Assembly: GCF_000425785.1 (NCBI RefSeq)
Contig: NZ_AUEC01000021.1
Coordinates: 1 to 64,000, forward strand
Origin: Pseudomonas taiwanensis DSM 21245
GTDB taxonomy: Bacteria; Pseudomonadota; Gammaproteobacteria; Pseudomonadales; Pseudomonadaceae
Direction: 5' to 3'
DNA: 64,000 nucleotides
In this document: one piece after another, positions 8,575 through 17,496 of the stretch
Layout: every line of letters starts with the position of its first letter
How positions within the stretch are numbered: position 1 is the first letter of the stretch
Position numbers and translations under genes: made by a program
Notes under the pieces: generated by a model
What the model was told of the DNA's origin: nothing
The model's input: only the letters and a program-made list of their open reading frames with translations
Databases searched by the model: none

Positions 8575-9159
8575 ATGGCGGGTCGATCCCATTGGTACCC
8601 GCGTGTGAACCTCGAAAACCTACTCGAATGCTGGCGGCAGGAAGTCTCCAACAAGAAAAAGCCAGGACGCCGAATCAGCCTGTTGTTCAACATCCTCCGA
8701 CGCATACGGCGGCACAATAAGCTGCGTTTTCTCTTCAAGTACCGGCTTGCTCAGTACCTAAACGCCCGAGGCGGCCTGGCCAGGAGCTACGCTCGGGGAA
8801 TGCAGCAGAGGCTCAACCTCAAGTACGGGGTAGACATTGACATCGGCGCGCAAATCGGCCCCGGCCTACGCATCGCCCATTTGCCCGGCGTAGTGATCAC
8901 TGGCTACGTGACTATCGGTCGCAATTTCTTCATCCGTCAGAACTGCACGATCGGCATCAAGACCCTCGGCCTGGAGCAATACTCACTAACCATCGGCGAC
9001 AACGTCAGCCTCGGTGCCAACAGCTGCATCATCGCCGACTGCATCAGTATTGGCGACAATGTCGTCATAGGCGCCATGTCGCTGGTGACCCGGGACATCC
9101 CGGCGAACACCACCTTTTACAATCCTCGGCAGACGATTCTTCTTCCAATATCGGAATAG
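8575..9159 (+). CDS. Hexapeptide-repeat (serine O-acetyltransferase-like) acetyltransferase
   Basis: The C-terminal half is a left-handed beta-helix: successive hexapeptides such as VDIDIG, AQIGPG, VVITGY, VTIGRN, LTIGDN, VSLGAN, CISIGD and NVVIGA. The layout resembles CysE-like acetyltransferases, which use acetyl-CoA, but in lipopolysaccharide clusters such proteins often acetylate sugars. The N-terminal ~90 residues are basic and helical. The start is uncertain: ATG 8575 has no good ribosome-binding site, GTG 8524 has AAAGGA too close, and the frame stays open to 8446. The neighbours (glycosyltransferase, WaaZ-like) favour surface-sugar acetylation. Confidence 0.72.
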   Translation: MAGRSHWYPRVNLENLLECWRQEVSNKKKPGRRISLLFNILRRIRRHNKLRFLFKYRLAQYLNARGGLARSYARGMQQRLNLKYGVDIDIGAQIGPGLRIAHLPGVVITGYVTIGRNFFIRQNCTIGIKTLGLEQYSLTIGDNVSLGANSCIIADCISIGDNVVIGAMSLVTRDIPANTTFYNPRQTILLPISE

Positions 9160-9256
9160 TCTGATGGTGGACTGGAGCTGTGCGTGGTTGATCTTGGATG
9201 GTTCTTGGTAAACGTTTTGTGTATAGTCCGCCGCGCACGATTTCAGTGGAGGCACG

Positions 9257-10060
9257 GTGGAAGTACTCAGCGTCAAGAGGCAATCTCTTTGGGGGCCTGT
9301 AAGAGATTTCGCGACATGCCGTGGTATCGCCAAAGGGCCGGTGTTTATTGTCGCCTCTGGCTCCTCAGCCAAGGATTTTCCCCTCCAGCGTTTTGCCGAC
9401 ATTCCGATGATCACGCTCAACGGCGCGATCTCGATGTTCGAGGGTAGCGGTATCCGTCCGTTCTTCTATGTATGCACGGACACCGGATTCCCTTTGCAGC
9501 AACCTGACCTTTACGCCAGTGCTCTTTCGCTGAGCCGCCGGCTCGCTCTTTGGCCGGACGAGATTGAAGCGGCCCAGACTTCGACCAGTGCTGAAATCTA
9601 CCCACTAACCAAGGCAAGCCGCTCGACCCTTTACGAATCGGCGTTCAATCCACAGCCGGACCTGGTACGCAGCCGTGAATTCTGGCGTTCGCGCTCACGG
9701 ACATTGGGCTTCAGCAAGGACCTATCCGCTGGCTATTTCGACGCCCGGACCGTTGCCTATGCCGCATTGCAGATTGCCTACCACGTAGGGTTCACGCAGG
9801 TGTTCCTGGTGGGCGTTGATCTGACGCAGGCCGCTGGACGTTTCTACGAAACGGCGGGACGAGCTATTTCGCCTTGTGGCCTGGACGATTACTTCGAAAG
9901 CCGCATCTTGCCATCGATGAAGTTGATGGCTGACCGTGTCGTGGACGAACGCTTCTCCGTCTACAACCTGTCGCAAACCTCCAGGATTCCGGATGCAGTG
10001 ATCCCAAAGGTGTCCGTCGAGCAGGCTGAAGACATCATCTTCTCCGGGCTCAGCTTCTAA
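9257..10060 (+). CDS. WaaZ/DUF115-like LPS core biosynthesis protein
   Basis: A 267-residue soluble protein starting at GTG 9257 with GGAGG six bases upstream. It has a nucleotide-binding-like opening (GPVFIVASGSSAKDFPL, residues 27-43), then MITLNGAISMF and FYVCTDTG, and later the strand VFLVGVDLT. This pattern fits the DUF115 / WaaZ (Kdo-III transferase) group, proteins that add an extra sugar to the lipopolysaccharide core. The assignment is by recognisable pattern and context, not proven. It ends the lipopolysaccharide block; the downstream genes are unrelated. Confidence 0.6.
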   Translation: MEVLSVKRQSLWGPVRDFATCRGIAKGPVFIVASGSSAKDFPLQRFADIPMITLNGAISMFEGSGIRPFFYVCTDTGFPLQQPDLYASALSLSRRLALWPDEIEAAQTSTSAEIYPLTKASRSTLYESAFNPQPDLVRSREFWRSRSRTLGFSKDLSAGYFDARTVAYAALQIAYHVGFTQVFLVGVDLTQAAGRFYETAGRAISPCGLDDYFESRILPSMKLMADRVVDERFSVYNLSQTSRIPDAVIPKVSVEQAEDIIFSGLSF

Positions 10061-10134
10061 CCGACAAGCCAAGCCAACGGGCGCAGCGTTCATGCAAGCG
10101 TTGCGCCCACCGGGTCATCGGAGAGGGGAAGCTA

Positions 10135-11136
10135 TCAAACCTTCAACACCAACTTCCCAAAATTCTCCCCACTGAACAGCTTCAACAACGTCTCCGGAAA
10201 CGTCTCCAACCCTTCCACCACATCCTCTTTGCTCTTCACCTTCCCGCTGGCCAGCCACCCGGCAATCTCCTGAGCGGCCTTGCCATACTCCTTGGCATGG
10301 TCCATCACCACGAAGCCTTCCATGCGCGCCCGGTTCACCAGTAGCGCCAGGTAATTGGCCGGCCCTTTGACCGCTTCCTTGTTGTTGTACTGGCTGATGG
10401 CGCCACAAATGACGATGCGTGCCTTGAAGTTGATGCGGGTCAGCACGGCATCGAGGATCTCGCCGCCAACGTTGTCGAAGTACACGTCCACGCCTTTCGG
10501 GCACTCACGCTTGAGGCCGGCGAGCACGTCTTCGGCCTTGTAGTCGATCACGCCATCAAAGCCCAGTTCGTCCTTCAGGTACTGGCACTTCTGCGCGCCG
10601 CCGGCAATACCGACCACACGGCAACCTTTGATCTTGGCGATCTGCCCGACGAGGCTGCCCACCGCGCCCGCAGCGCCAGAGATCACCACCGTCTCCCCAG
10701 CCTTGGGTTGACCGACGTCGAGCAGGGCGAAGTAGGCGGTCATGCCGGTCATGCCCAGTGCAGAAAGGTAACGGGGCAGGGGGGCGAGGCGTGGGTCGAT
10801 CTTGTGCAGGCCCTGGGGCTCTCCGGTGAAATAGTCCTGTACGCCGAGGGCACCGCTGACGTGGTCGCCCGGCTTGTAGTCGGGGTGGCGGGAGCTGATC
10901 ACTTCGCCCACGCCCAAGGCCCGCATCACCTCGCCCAGGCCAACGGGCGGGATGTAGGACTTGCCTTCGTTCATCCAGCCGCGCATGGCCGGGTCCAGCG
11001 ATAGGTAGAGGTTGCGCACCAGAACCTGGCCGTCGCCCGGCTCTGCGGCAGGCACCGCCTCGAAGGTGAAGTCGTCGCGGCGCACGGCACCGACCGGGCG
11101 TTTGGCAAGCAGGAAGCGGCGATTGGTGTGGGTCAT
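10135..11136 (-). CDS. NADP-dependent MDR oxidoreductase (CurA/prostaglandin-reductase type)
   Basis: Medium-chain dehydrogenase/reductase of 333 residues without the structural zinc cysteines. The N-terminal part has LSLDPAMRGWM (residues 45-55), typical for the leukotriene B4 12-hydroxydehydrogenase / CurA group, and the cofactor loop GAAGAVG is at 154-160. Members reduce the double bond of enones and alkenals with NADPH. The physiological substrate is unknown. The gene stands alone: its stop is 75 bp from the end of the WaaZ-like gene and its start is divergent from the SDR gene at 11380. Confidence 0.88.
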   Translation of the reverse strand: MTHTNRRFLLAKRPVGAVRRDDFTFEAVPAAEPGDGQVLVRNLYLSLDPAMRGWMNEGKSYIPPVGLGEVMRALGVGEVISSRHPDYKPGDHVSGALGVQDYFTGEPQGLHKIDPRLAPLPRYLSALGMTGMTAYFALLDVGQPKAGETVVISGAAGAVGSLVGQIAKIKGCRVVGIAGGAQKCQYLKDELGFDGVIDYKAEDVLAGLKRECPKGVDVYFDNVGGEILDAVLTRINFKARIVICGAISQYNNKEAVKGPANYLALLVNRARMEGFVVMDHAKEYGKAAQEIAGWLASGKVKSKEDVVEGLETFPETLLKLFSGENFGKLVLKV

Positions 11137-11379
11137 GACAGGTCCTTTAGGCAGGTGGATGGCTCAATTTACCTTGCTGATGCAGGTGGGTCAGTAACAT
11201 CACTGACAAGCATGTTAGCCCAACTGCTGCCTTGATGATGCTGCCCAGCCTAAAGGCGGTCTGACTAGACTCTGCTCGATATCCGATGAGCCTTCATCGC
11301 CGGCCAGCCGGCTCCTGCAACGGCCTCGGAACCCTGTAGGCGCCGGTGAGGCCGGAGCATCCAACCCAAGGAGCGAGCT

Positions 11380-12141
11380 ATGAGCATGACCTTTTCCGGC
11401 CAGGTAGCCCTGATCACCGGCGGCGCGGCGGGCATTGGCCGGGCGACGGCGCTGGCCTTCGCCCGGGAAGGCCTCAAGGTGGTGGTGGCCGACCTGGACG
11501 AGGCGGGTGGCGAGGTGACCGCCATGCGGATTCGCGAGGCGGGTGGCGAAGCATTGTTCGTGGCCTGTGACGTGACCCAGGACGCGCAGGTGCGCCACCT
11601 GCATGCAAGGACTATCGAGGCCTTCGGGCGACTGGACTACGCCTACAACAATGCCGGCATCGAGATCGAGCAGGGGCGCCTGGCCGAGGGTAGCGAGGCA
11701 GAGTTCGACGCCATCATGGGCGTCAACGTCAAGGGTGTCTGGCTGTGCATGAAGTACCAACTGCCGCTGCTGCTGGCCCAGGGCGGCGGGGCGATCGTCA
11801 ACACGGCGTCGGTGGCGGGCTTGGGGGCAGCGCCGAAGATGAGCATCTACAGCGCATCCAAGCATGCGGTGATCGGCCTGACCAAGTCGGCGGCCATCGA
11901 GTATGCGAAGAAGGGCATTCGGGTGAATGCGGTGTGCCCCGCCGTGATCGACACCGATATGTTCCGCCGCGCCTACGAGGCCGACCCGCGCAAGGCGGAG
12001 TTTGCAGCGGCGATGCACCCGGTTGGGCGCATCGGCAAGGTAGAGGAAATCGCCAGTGCGGTGTTGTACCTGTGCAGTGATGGCGCGGCGTTTACCACTG
12101 GGCACTGCCTGACGGTCGACGGCGGCGCGACGGCCATCTAG
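11380..12141 (+). CDS. SDR-family oxidoreductase
   Basis: Classical short-chain dehydrogenase of 253 residues. The NAD(P) motif GGAAGIG is at 14-20, NNAG at 90-93, and the catalytic residues S144, Y157 and K161 (YSASK) are all present. Aspartate at the end of the second beta strand (VVADLDE, 36-42) suggests NAD(H) preference. The substrate is not predictable. ATG 11380 follows AAGGAGCGAGCT, a good ribosome-binding site. Its stop overlaps by 4 bp the stop of the MFS gene on the other strand. Confidence 0.88.
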   Translation: MSMTFSGQVALITGGAAGIGRATALAFAREGLKVVVADLDEAGGEVTAMRIREAGGEALFVACDVTQDAQVRHLHARTIEAFGRLDYAYNNAGIEIEQGRLAEGSEAEFDAIMGVNVKGVWLCMKYQLPLLLAQGGGAIVNTASVAGLGAAPKMSIYSASKHAVIGLTKSAAIEYAKKGIRVNAVCPAVIDTDMFRRAYEADPRKAEFAAAMHPVGRIGKVEEIASAVLYLCSDGAAFTTGHCLTVDGGATAI

Positions 12142-13304
12142 GACGACGCCTGGGCTGCCAGCTGTGCCGGGCGTGCGCCGCGTACCAGGGCCACGGCCAC
12201 ACTTGCGCAGCCCAGTAGCAATGCCAGCCCGAACACCACCAGTGCCAGCCGCGGCCCGAGCCGGTCGCTCAGCAACCCGGTGAAGATCACCGGCAGGCTG
12301 AAGCCGAAGTAGGCCAGCAGAAAGAACCCGGCGCTGGCGCGGGTCTTTTCTGTGCCGGCCAGGTGGTTCACTGCAGCTAATCCACCCAGGTAGATGAACC
12401 CGTAACACGCACTGCTGGCGGCGACTGCACCCAACAGCACTGCCGCCAACTGCCCGTGGTCGGCTCCCCAGGCCAGCAAGGCGTAGCTGCACGGTAAAAT
12501 CGCCAGTCCCAGCAGAGTCGCTTTGCTGCTGGCCATGCGGCGTGCCATGGGCTGGAACGCCAACCCGCAAGTGATCACGCAAAACGTCGAGACCCCCGAC
12601 CATTCACTCAGGCCATGCTGGCGCAAAATGCCTGGCAACAGCGCAATCACCAGGCCCGAGCAGGCCCAGGCCAGCAGAATTGCAAAGCCATAGGCAACGC
12701 TGCCTCGGGGGTAGAAGGGCAGGCGCAGCATGGCGCCACGTTGCGCCTGGCGTGGGTCGGGCAGGCGCCACACCAGCAGCACGGCCAAGGCGGCGAGCAG
12801 CAGTTGCAAGTGGAAACTGCCGGGTGTGAGGCTGGCTTCGTGCAACAGGAACAGGCTGGTCAGCGCCGCCCCCAGGCCAAAGCCCAGGGAGGTGCTGGCG
12901 GTCACCCAGGTGGCGGCGCGTGCGCTGTGGTCGGCGCCCATCAGTTCGCCCATGTAGGCGGTCGCCGTGGCGGTGGCGAGGCCAGTGCCAAGGCCCAGGC
13001 ACAGGCGCGCCAAGGCGAGGGTGTGCAAGCCGGGGGCCAGCAGCATGAGTGAGGTCGCGATCATCGACAGCAACAGCGCGGCAATGATCAGTGGTCGTCG
13101 CCCGATGCGGTCGGCGAGGCCGCCCAGGGCCAGCAGCACGGGAATGACGCCCACCACGTAGGCGGAGAACGCCACGGCAGTGGCGGCGGCGCCTTGGCCG
13201 GAGAGGTCGGCGTAGGCGATGTACAGTGGGGCTGGCAGGTTCACCGCAAGGGTGATCAGGCACAGGGCGAAGGCCAGCAGGGCGGGGGTGGGGTGCGGGG
13301 GCAT
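12138..13304 (-). CDS. MFS transporter
   Basis: Twelve-helix major facilitator of 388 residues. The signature loop between helices 2 and 3 reads GGLADRIGRRPLI, and the matching loop between helices 8 and 9 is basic (MARRMASSK). Probably a proton-driven exporter or importer of small molecules in the inner membrane; the substrate is unknown. It is convergent with the SDR gene. Upstream are a 56-bp spacer and the paired-REP element at 13361-13577. Confidence 0.85.
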   Translation of the reverse strand: MPPHPTPALLAFALCLITLAVNLPAPLYIAYADLSGQGAAATAVAFSAYVVGVIPVLLALGGLADRIGRRPLIIAALLLSMIATSLMLLAPGLHTLALARLCLGLGTGLATATATAYMGELMGADHSARAATWVTASTSLGFGLGAALTSLFLLHEASLTPGSFHLQLLLAALAVLLVWRLPDPRQAQRGAMLRLPFYPRGSVAYGFAILLAWACSGLVIALLPGILRQHGLSEWSGVSTFCVITCGLAFQPMARRMASSKATLLGLAILPCSYALLAWGADHGQLAAVLLGAVAASSACYGFIYLGGLAAVNHLAGTEKTRASAGFFLLAYFGFSLPVIFTGLLSDRLGPRLALVVFGLALLLGCASVAVALVRGARPAQLAAQASS

Positions 13305-13360
13305 GGTGTTCAGGTCCTGAGTTTATTGGGTTTGCCACAACTTTTTTGGGTGCCTAGCAG

Positions 13361-13577
13361 ATCGAGCGCCGCCCGCGCGGCGCATCGCGAGCAAGGCTCG
13401 CTCCTACGTTTGTTTCGGGCCAGTTATGCCTGTGGGATATGCGCGCGACCGCTTTGGCGCATCGTTCGATATCGAGTCGTACCAACAAGTCGGTCGCGCG
13501 CGCCTGTCACAGGCGTTATTGGCCCGAAACAAACGTAGGAGCGAGCCTTGCTCGCGATGCGCCGCGCGGCGCTCGAT
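13361..13577. repeat. Paired-REP inverted-repeat element, copy A
   Basis: A 217-bp element built as an imperfect inverted repeat. The left arm (13361-13422) and right arm (13520-13577) are reverse complements containing GTAGGAGCGAGCCTTGCTCG and a GCGCCGCGCG palindrome; weaker complementarity continues inward to about 13453 and 13489 through GCGCGCGACCG. The right arm lacks 4 bp of the left. The central ~35 bp are unique. It lies between the divergent MFS and MocR genes. A second full copy lies at 17254-17481 and a shortened one at 39178-39310. Confidence 0.85.
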
Positions 13578-13717
13578 TTTCGTGGCACCTCAAAGCTCAA
13601 GTCAGGCCTCTTCTCCAGAATTCCGGTTAGGGTGTCAGTGCGCCCATGCCCCTCACAAGACACACCCCGCATCGATTTATGCTTAACTGTTCGCCAAAAA
13701 ACAGCGAACACTTGCCG

Positions 13718-15115
13718 ATGCACATCCCCCTGGACCGCGACAGCGCCACCCCTCTGGTGCAGCAACTCACCCAGCACCTCCAAACCTGGATCACCCAGCA
13801 GCGCCTGCGCCCAGGCGCGCGCTTGCCGTCGATCCGCACCCTGGCCCGCGACCAGCGTGTCAGTGCTTCTTGCGTGATCGAGGCCTACGACCGTCTGGTC
13901 GCCAGCGGCTGGCTCGAAGCGCGCCACGGTACCGGCTTTTTCGTCGCCGAGCGCAAGCCGGGCCTGGTCCTGGATGACGAGCCGACCTGGGGCGAGGGGG
14001 GCGACGGCAGCTGGCGCCAGTTCCGTGAAGGTCATGACGAGCTGGTGAAGCTGGGCTGTGGCTGGTTGCCCGCCGCCTGGCGCGCCCACGAAGCACTGAC
14101 CCATGCCATACGCCAGGTCAGCCGCGCCAGTGCGCAGGACCTGTTCGACTATTGCCCGCCCCTGGGCCTGGCCAGTCTGCGCCAGCATTTGCACAAGCGT
14201 CTGGCGCGCCAGGATATCAACGCCGGCCCCGAGCGCATCCTCACCACCCAGGGGGCCAGCCATGGCCTCGACTTGCTGGTGCGCACGCTGCTGCGCCCAG
14301 GTGACACGGTGTTGGTGGAAAACCCTGGCTACTTCAATCTGTTCAACCTGCTGCGCCAGCACCAAGTGCGCATGTTGCCGGTCCCTCGTACCGTCGACGG
14401 CCCATGTGTGGCCACGGTCGAGCGTTTGCTGGCCGAGCACCGCCCACGCTGCCTGTTCGTCAACAGCTTGTACCACAACCCCACCGGCACCAGCCTTACA
14501 CCCAAGGTCGCCTACCGTTTGCTGGAACTGGCCCGCGAACACGACCTGCGCATCGTCGAGGACGATATCTACGCCGACTTCCAGGAAGGGCCGGCCACGC
14601 GGTTGGCGACCCTCGACAGCGAACAGCGGGTGATCTACCTGGCCAGCTTCTCCAAGACCCTGAGCAGTTCGCTGCGGGTGGGCTACATGGTGGCCGATGC
14701 ACCGCTGCTGGCGCGCCTGGCCGAGTTGAAGATGGTCACCGGCATCGGTACTTCGCGTTTTGCCGAGCAGGTGGTCGGGCAGATGCTCGCCAATGGCAGC
14801 TATCGCAAGAGCACCCAGCGCCTGCGGGTGCGCCTGGGGCAGCACATGGCCAGGCTGCTGGGGCAGCTGGAGCAGTTCGGCTGGGAGGTGTTGTGCGAGC
14901 CCTGTGGCGGCATGTTCGTTTGGGCACGGGTGCCGGGACTGGAATTCGCGCGCCTGGAGCAACTGGCGCGCGAGCACGACGTGCTGCTCACCCCCGGCAG
15001 TGCGTTCGACTACCAGGGCGCTCCCAGCCCATGGCTGCGCATCAATGTCGCTTACGGGCAGGACTCTCGCGCCCAGGCCTTCTTCCAGCACGCAGGACGA
15101 CCTTCAGCACGCTGA
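13718..15115 (+). CDS. MocR-type GntR regulator with aminotransferase domain
   Basis: A fusion of an N-terminal winged-helix domain (residues about 5-77, with LPSIRTLARDQRVSASCV) and a fold-type I aminotransferase domain (about 110-465). The PLP lysine is K313 in SFSKTLSSSLRVGY, with HNPTGTS upstream at 253-259. MocR proteins use PLP as effector sensor and usually control an adjacent transporter or PLP-related gene; here the divergent MFS gene is the natural candidate. The start at 13718 is chosen by family alignment; ATGs at 13646 and 13679 are possible. Confidence 0.87.
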   Translation: MHIPLDRDSATPLVQQLTQHLQTWITQQRLRPGARLPSIRTLARDQRVSASCVIEAYDRLVASGWLEARHGTGFFVAERKPGLVLDDEPTWGEGGDGSWRQFREGHDELVKLGCGWLPAAWRAHEALTHAIRQVSRASAQDLFDYCPPLGLASLRQHLHKRLARQDINAGPERILTTQGASHGLDLLVRTLLRPGDTVLVENPGYFNLFNLLRQHQVRMLPVPRTVDGPCVATVERLLAEHRPRCLFVNSLYHNPTGTSLTPKVAYRLLELAREHDLRIVEDDIYADFQEGPATRLATLDSEQRVIYLASFSKTLSSSLRVGYMVADAPLLARLAELKMVTGIGTSRFAEQVVGQMLANGSYRKSTQRLRVRLGQHMARLLGQLEQFGWEVLCEPCGGMFVWARVPGLEFARLEQLAREHDVLLTPGSAFDYQGAPSPWLRINVAYGQDSRAQAFFQHAGRPSAR

Positions 15116-15232
15116 AAACGACACGTTCATAGCTATTTGACACTATTCTGACGTCAAGCCCTTGTGAGCAGGCCAGCGGCATTGCCACTCTTGGCTTTCG
15201 GCAAAACCTGACAGGGTGAGGGGAGATCGGCA

Positions 15233-17173
15233 ATGGGCGCGACCAGGCACGGTATTCTGGCCAATCTGGGCATGGCCCGCAAAATGGGCCTTGGTTTTGC
15301 CTTGGTGCTGTCGTTGACAGTCGCGGTGGCGGGCATCGGTGTCGTGGCGTTGCACGGTGTCGGCCAACGGTTCGATGGCCTGCGCCAACTGGCCCAGTTC
15401 AACACCGATTTATTGCGCTTGCGCCAGCATGAACAAGCTTTTGCGCTGCGTTCCGATATCAAGGAGGCCGAAGCCTTGCGTGCAGGCCTGAAGGACCTCA
15501 CCGAGCGTGCGCGCAGTTTGCCGGCATTGAGCGGTGCACCCGCTGAGCTCGACGCCTACGGCCAGTCCTTCGAGGCTTTCGTCGAAGTGGTGCAGGCCAA
15601 GGAGCTTGCGTTGGACATGGCCAGTTGGGCGGTGTCCAGCGTGGCCAACAACCTCGACGTGCTGCAGTCAGGCCTGGCCGACGATGGTACCTATACCCTG
15701 AAGCAATCCCAGGGCCAGCAGGGCGGCGAATTCCTTGAGCAGGCGACCCAGGTGGCGCAGGTGTCGCGATTGATGCTGCAGGCCATGGACGAAGCCCGGG
15801 TGCGCCTGGATAAAAGCCGCAAGGGCGAGGAGCAAGGCAGCCAGGAGCGTATCGCCCAGACCGTCGAGGCTGCCAGCTTGGTCGATCAGCTCAAGGGTAC
15901 CATTAGCGATGCCGGCTATCAGAGCGTGCTGGGTGAAGTGGCCGGGCACATCGGCAGTTTCTCCGACAAGCTCAACGAATACACCGACCTGCTGGGCAAG
16001 GAGCAGGGCATCAAGGCCCAGTTGCAGGCGCGGGCGGCCCATGTCACTGACTTGGTCGACCAGGCCTACGTAGGCCAGGAAAAGGCCATGCAGGGTGAAC
16101 TCTCCCGAAACGCCCTGGCCATCGCCCTGGCCACAGGCCTGGCCTTGCTGGTCGGGATAGTGGCAGGCTGGCTGATTACCCGTGCCGTGGTCGGCCCGCT
16201 CAAGCGCGTGATTGGCCGCGCCCAGCGCATCGCCGCGGGCGAGCTGAGCCTGGAGGAGGAAGCACCTCGTCGTGATGAGGTGGGGCAACTGATGCAGGCC
16301 ATGCAGCAGATGGCTGCCGGTTTGTCAGGCGTGGTCAGCGGCCTGCAGCAGGGGATCGAGCAATTGGCCGGCAGCGCCCAGGCGTTGTCGGCGGTCACCG
16401 AGCAGACCAACCGCGAGGTGGGTAGCCAGAAAGAAGAAACCGAGCAGGTGGCCACTGCCATGCAGCAGATGACCGCCACCGTGCACGATGTGGCGCGCAA
16501 CGCCGAAGAGGCGGCTCAGGCGGCGCAGTCGGCCGACGACAAGGTTGGCTCCGGGCAGCAGGTGGTGCGCCAGAGCATGCAGCGTATCGAGCAGTTGGCC
16601 GCTGCGGCGGAGACCGCCAGCGCCGGTATCGACAGCCTCAGCGCAGAGATCCACACCATCGGTGATGTGCTGGCGGTGATCAAGAGCGTGGCCGAGCAGA
16701 CCAACCTGCTGGCGCTAAATGCCGCCATCGAGGCGGCGCGGGCAGGGGAGCAGGGGCGTGGCTTCGCGGTGGTGGCCGACGAAGTGCGGGCCTTGGCCCG
16801 GCGTACCCGGCAATCCACCGATGAGATCGAACGCCTTGTCGCCAGCCTGCGCGGCAATGCCCAGCAATCGGTCGAGCAGATCCGTGGCAGTACCGAGCTG
16901 GTGCGCCTGGCGGTGGCCGATGCACTGCAGACCGAAAGCGCCTTGGGCAGCATTGCGGTGGCGGTGTCATTGATCCAGCAGATGAATCAGCAGATTGCCG
17001 CGGCGGCCGAGGAGCAGAGTTCGGTGGCCGAGGAGATCAGCCGCAGCGTCACGCAGATTCGTGGGAGTGCCGATCAGGCGGCATTGGCCATGCAGGACAA
17101 TGCCCGGTCCAGTATCGAGTTGGCGCAGTTGGGCAGTGACCTGAAGGGGATGGTGGGGCATTTCAGGTTGTAG
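15233..17173 (+). CDS. Methyl-accepting chemotaxis protein, HBM-like sensor
   Basis: A 646-residue chemoreceptor: membrane helix 1 at about 20-42, a long all-helical periplasmic domain (about 45-290), membrane helix 2 at about 293-318, HAMP ([17 protein letters not shown] onwards), then the methyl-accepting signalling domain with the invariant hairpin tip [19 protein letters not shown]. The size and helical character of the sensor domain fit the helical bimodular (HBM) class, whose Pseudomonas members McpS and McpQ bind TCA intermediates or citrate. The ligand here is not deducible. ATG 15233 is preceded by GGGGAGA. Confidence 0.87.
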   Translation: MGATRHGILANLGMARKMGLGFALVLSLTVAVAGIGVVALHGVGQRFDGLRQLAQFNTDLLRLRQHEQAFALRSDIKEAEALRAGLKDLTERARSLPALSGAPAELDAYGQSFEAFVEVVQAKELALDMASWAVSSVANNLDVLQSGLADDGTYTLKQSQGQQGGEFLEQATQVAQVSRLMLQAMDEARVRLDKSRKGEEQGSQERIAQTVEAASLVDQLKGTISDAGYQSVLGEVAGHIGSFSDKLNEYTDLLGKEQGIKAQLQARAAHVTDLVDQAYVGQEKAMQGELSRNALAIALATGLALLVGIVAGWLITRAVVGPLKRVIGRAQRIAAGELSLEEEAPRRDEVGQLMQAMQQMAAGLSGVVSGLQQGIEQLAGSAQALSAVTEQTNREVGSQKEETEQVATAMQQMTATVHDVARNAEEAAQAAQSADDKVGSGQQVVRQSMQRIEQLAAAAETASAGIDSLSAEIHTIGDVLAVIKSVAEQTNLLALNAAIEAARAGEQGRGFAVVADEVRALARRTRQSTDEIERLVASLRGNAQQSVEQIRGSTELVRLAVADALQTESALGSIAVAVSLIQQMNQQIAAAAEEQSSVAEEISRSVTQIRGSADQAALAMQDNARSSIELAQLGSDLKGMVGHFRL

Positions 17174-17189
17174 GGGATGGGGGGTGGTG

Positions 17190-17234
17190 GGATTGGCGGG
17201 GTTGGCGGGGTTGGCGCGGTTGGCGCGGTTGGCG
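17190..17234. repeat. 9-bp tandem repeat, five units
   Basis: Five head-to-tail 9-mers of the form SGGTTGGCG (GGATTGGCG, GGGTTGGCG twice, CGGTTGGCG twice), 17 bp after the chemoreceptor stop and just before repeat copy B. It is G-rich on the plus strand and could stall polymerase or vary in copy number between strains. Confidence 0.8.
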
Positions 17235-17253
17235 GAAGATTTTTGGTGTTTTT

Positions 17254-17481
17254 GAGATCGAGCGCCGCCCGCGCGGCGCATCGCGAGCAAGGCTCGCTCC
17301 TACGTCTGTTTCGGGCCGGTAACGTCAGTGACAGGCGCGCGCGACCGCCTTGTTTGTACGACCCCAATATTGCGCCGTGCACCAAAGCGTTCGCGCCCAA
17401 ATCTCACAGGCATAACTGGCCCGAAACAGACGTAGGAGCGAGCCTTGCTCGCGATGCGCCGCGCGGGCGGCGCTCGATCTC
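17254..17481. repeat. Paired-REP inverted-repeat element, copy B
   Basis: A 228-bp element with the same plan as copy A. Terminal arms GAGATCGAGC...(17254-17317) and ...GCTCGATCTC (17418-17481) are almost exact reverse complements, each holding GTAGGAGCGAGCCTTGCTCG. The inner segments again contain GCGCGCGACCG on the left, and CACAGGCATAACTGGCCCG on the right. The middle ~60 bp differ from copy A. It fills the gap between the chemoreceptor and the benE-like gene, whose coding regions converge. No open frame of note is inside. Confidence 0.85.
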
Positions 17482-17496
17482 AACCGCGACCAATCC

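Noticed and set aside
11215..12603. Minus-strand frame across the SDR gene
   Set aside because: Overlaps two well-supported genes and has no domain.
13424..15091. Open frame antisense to the MocR gene
   Set aside because: Shadow of a conserved coding frame, running into repeat element A; no domain recognised.
17190..17234. Short CRISPR-like array
   Set aside because: The units are contiguous 9-mers without spacers; no cas genes in the window.
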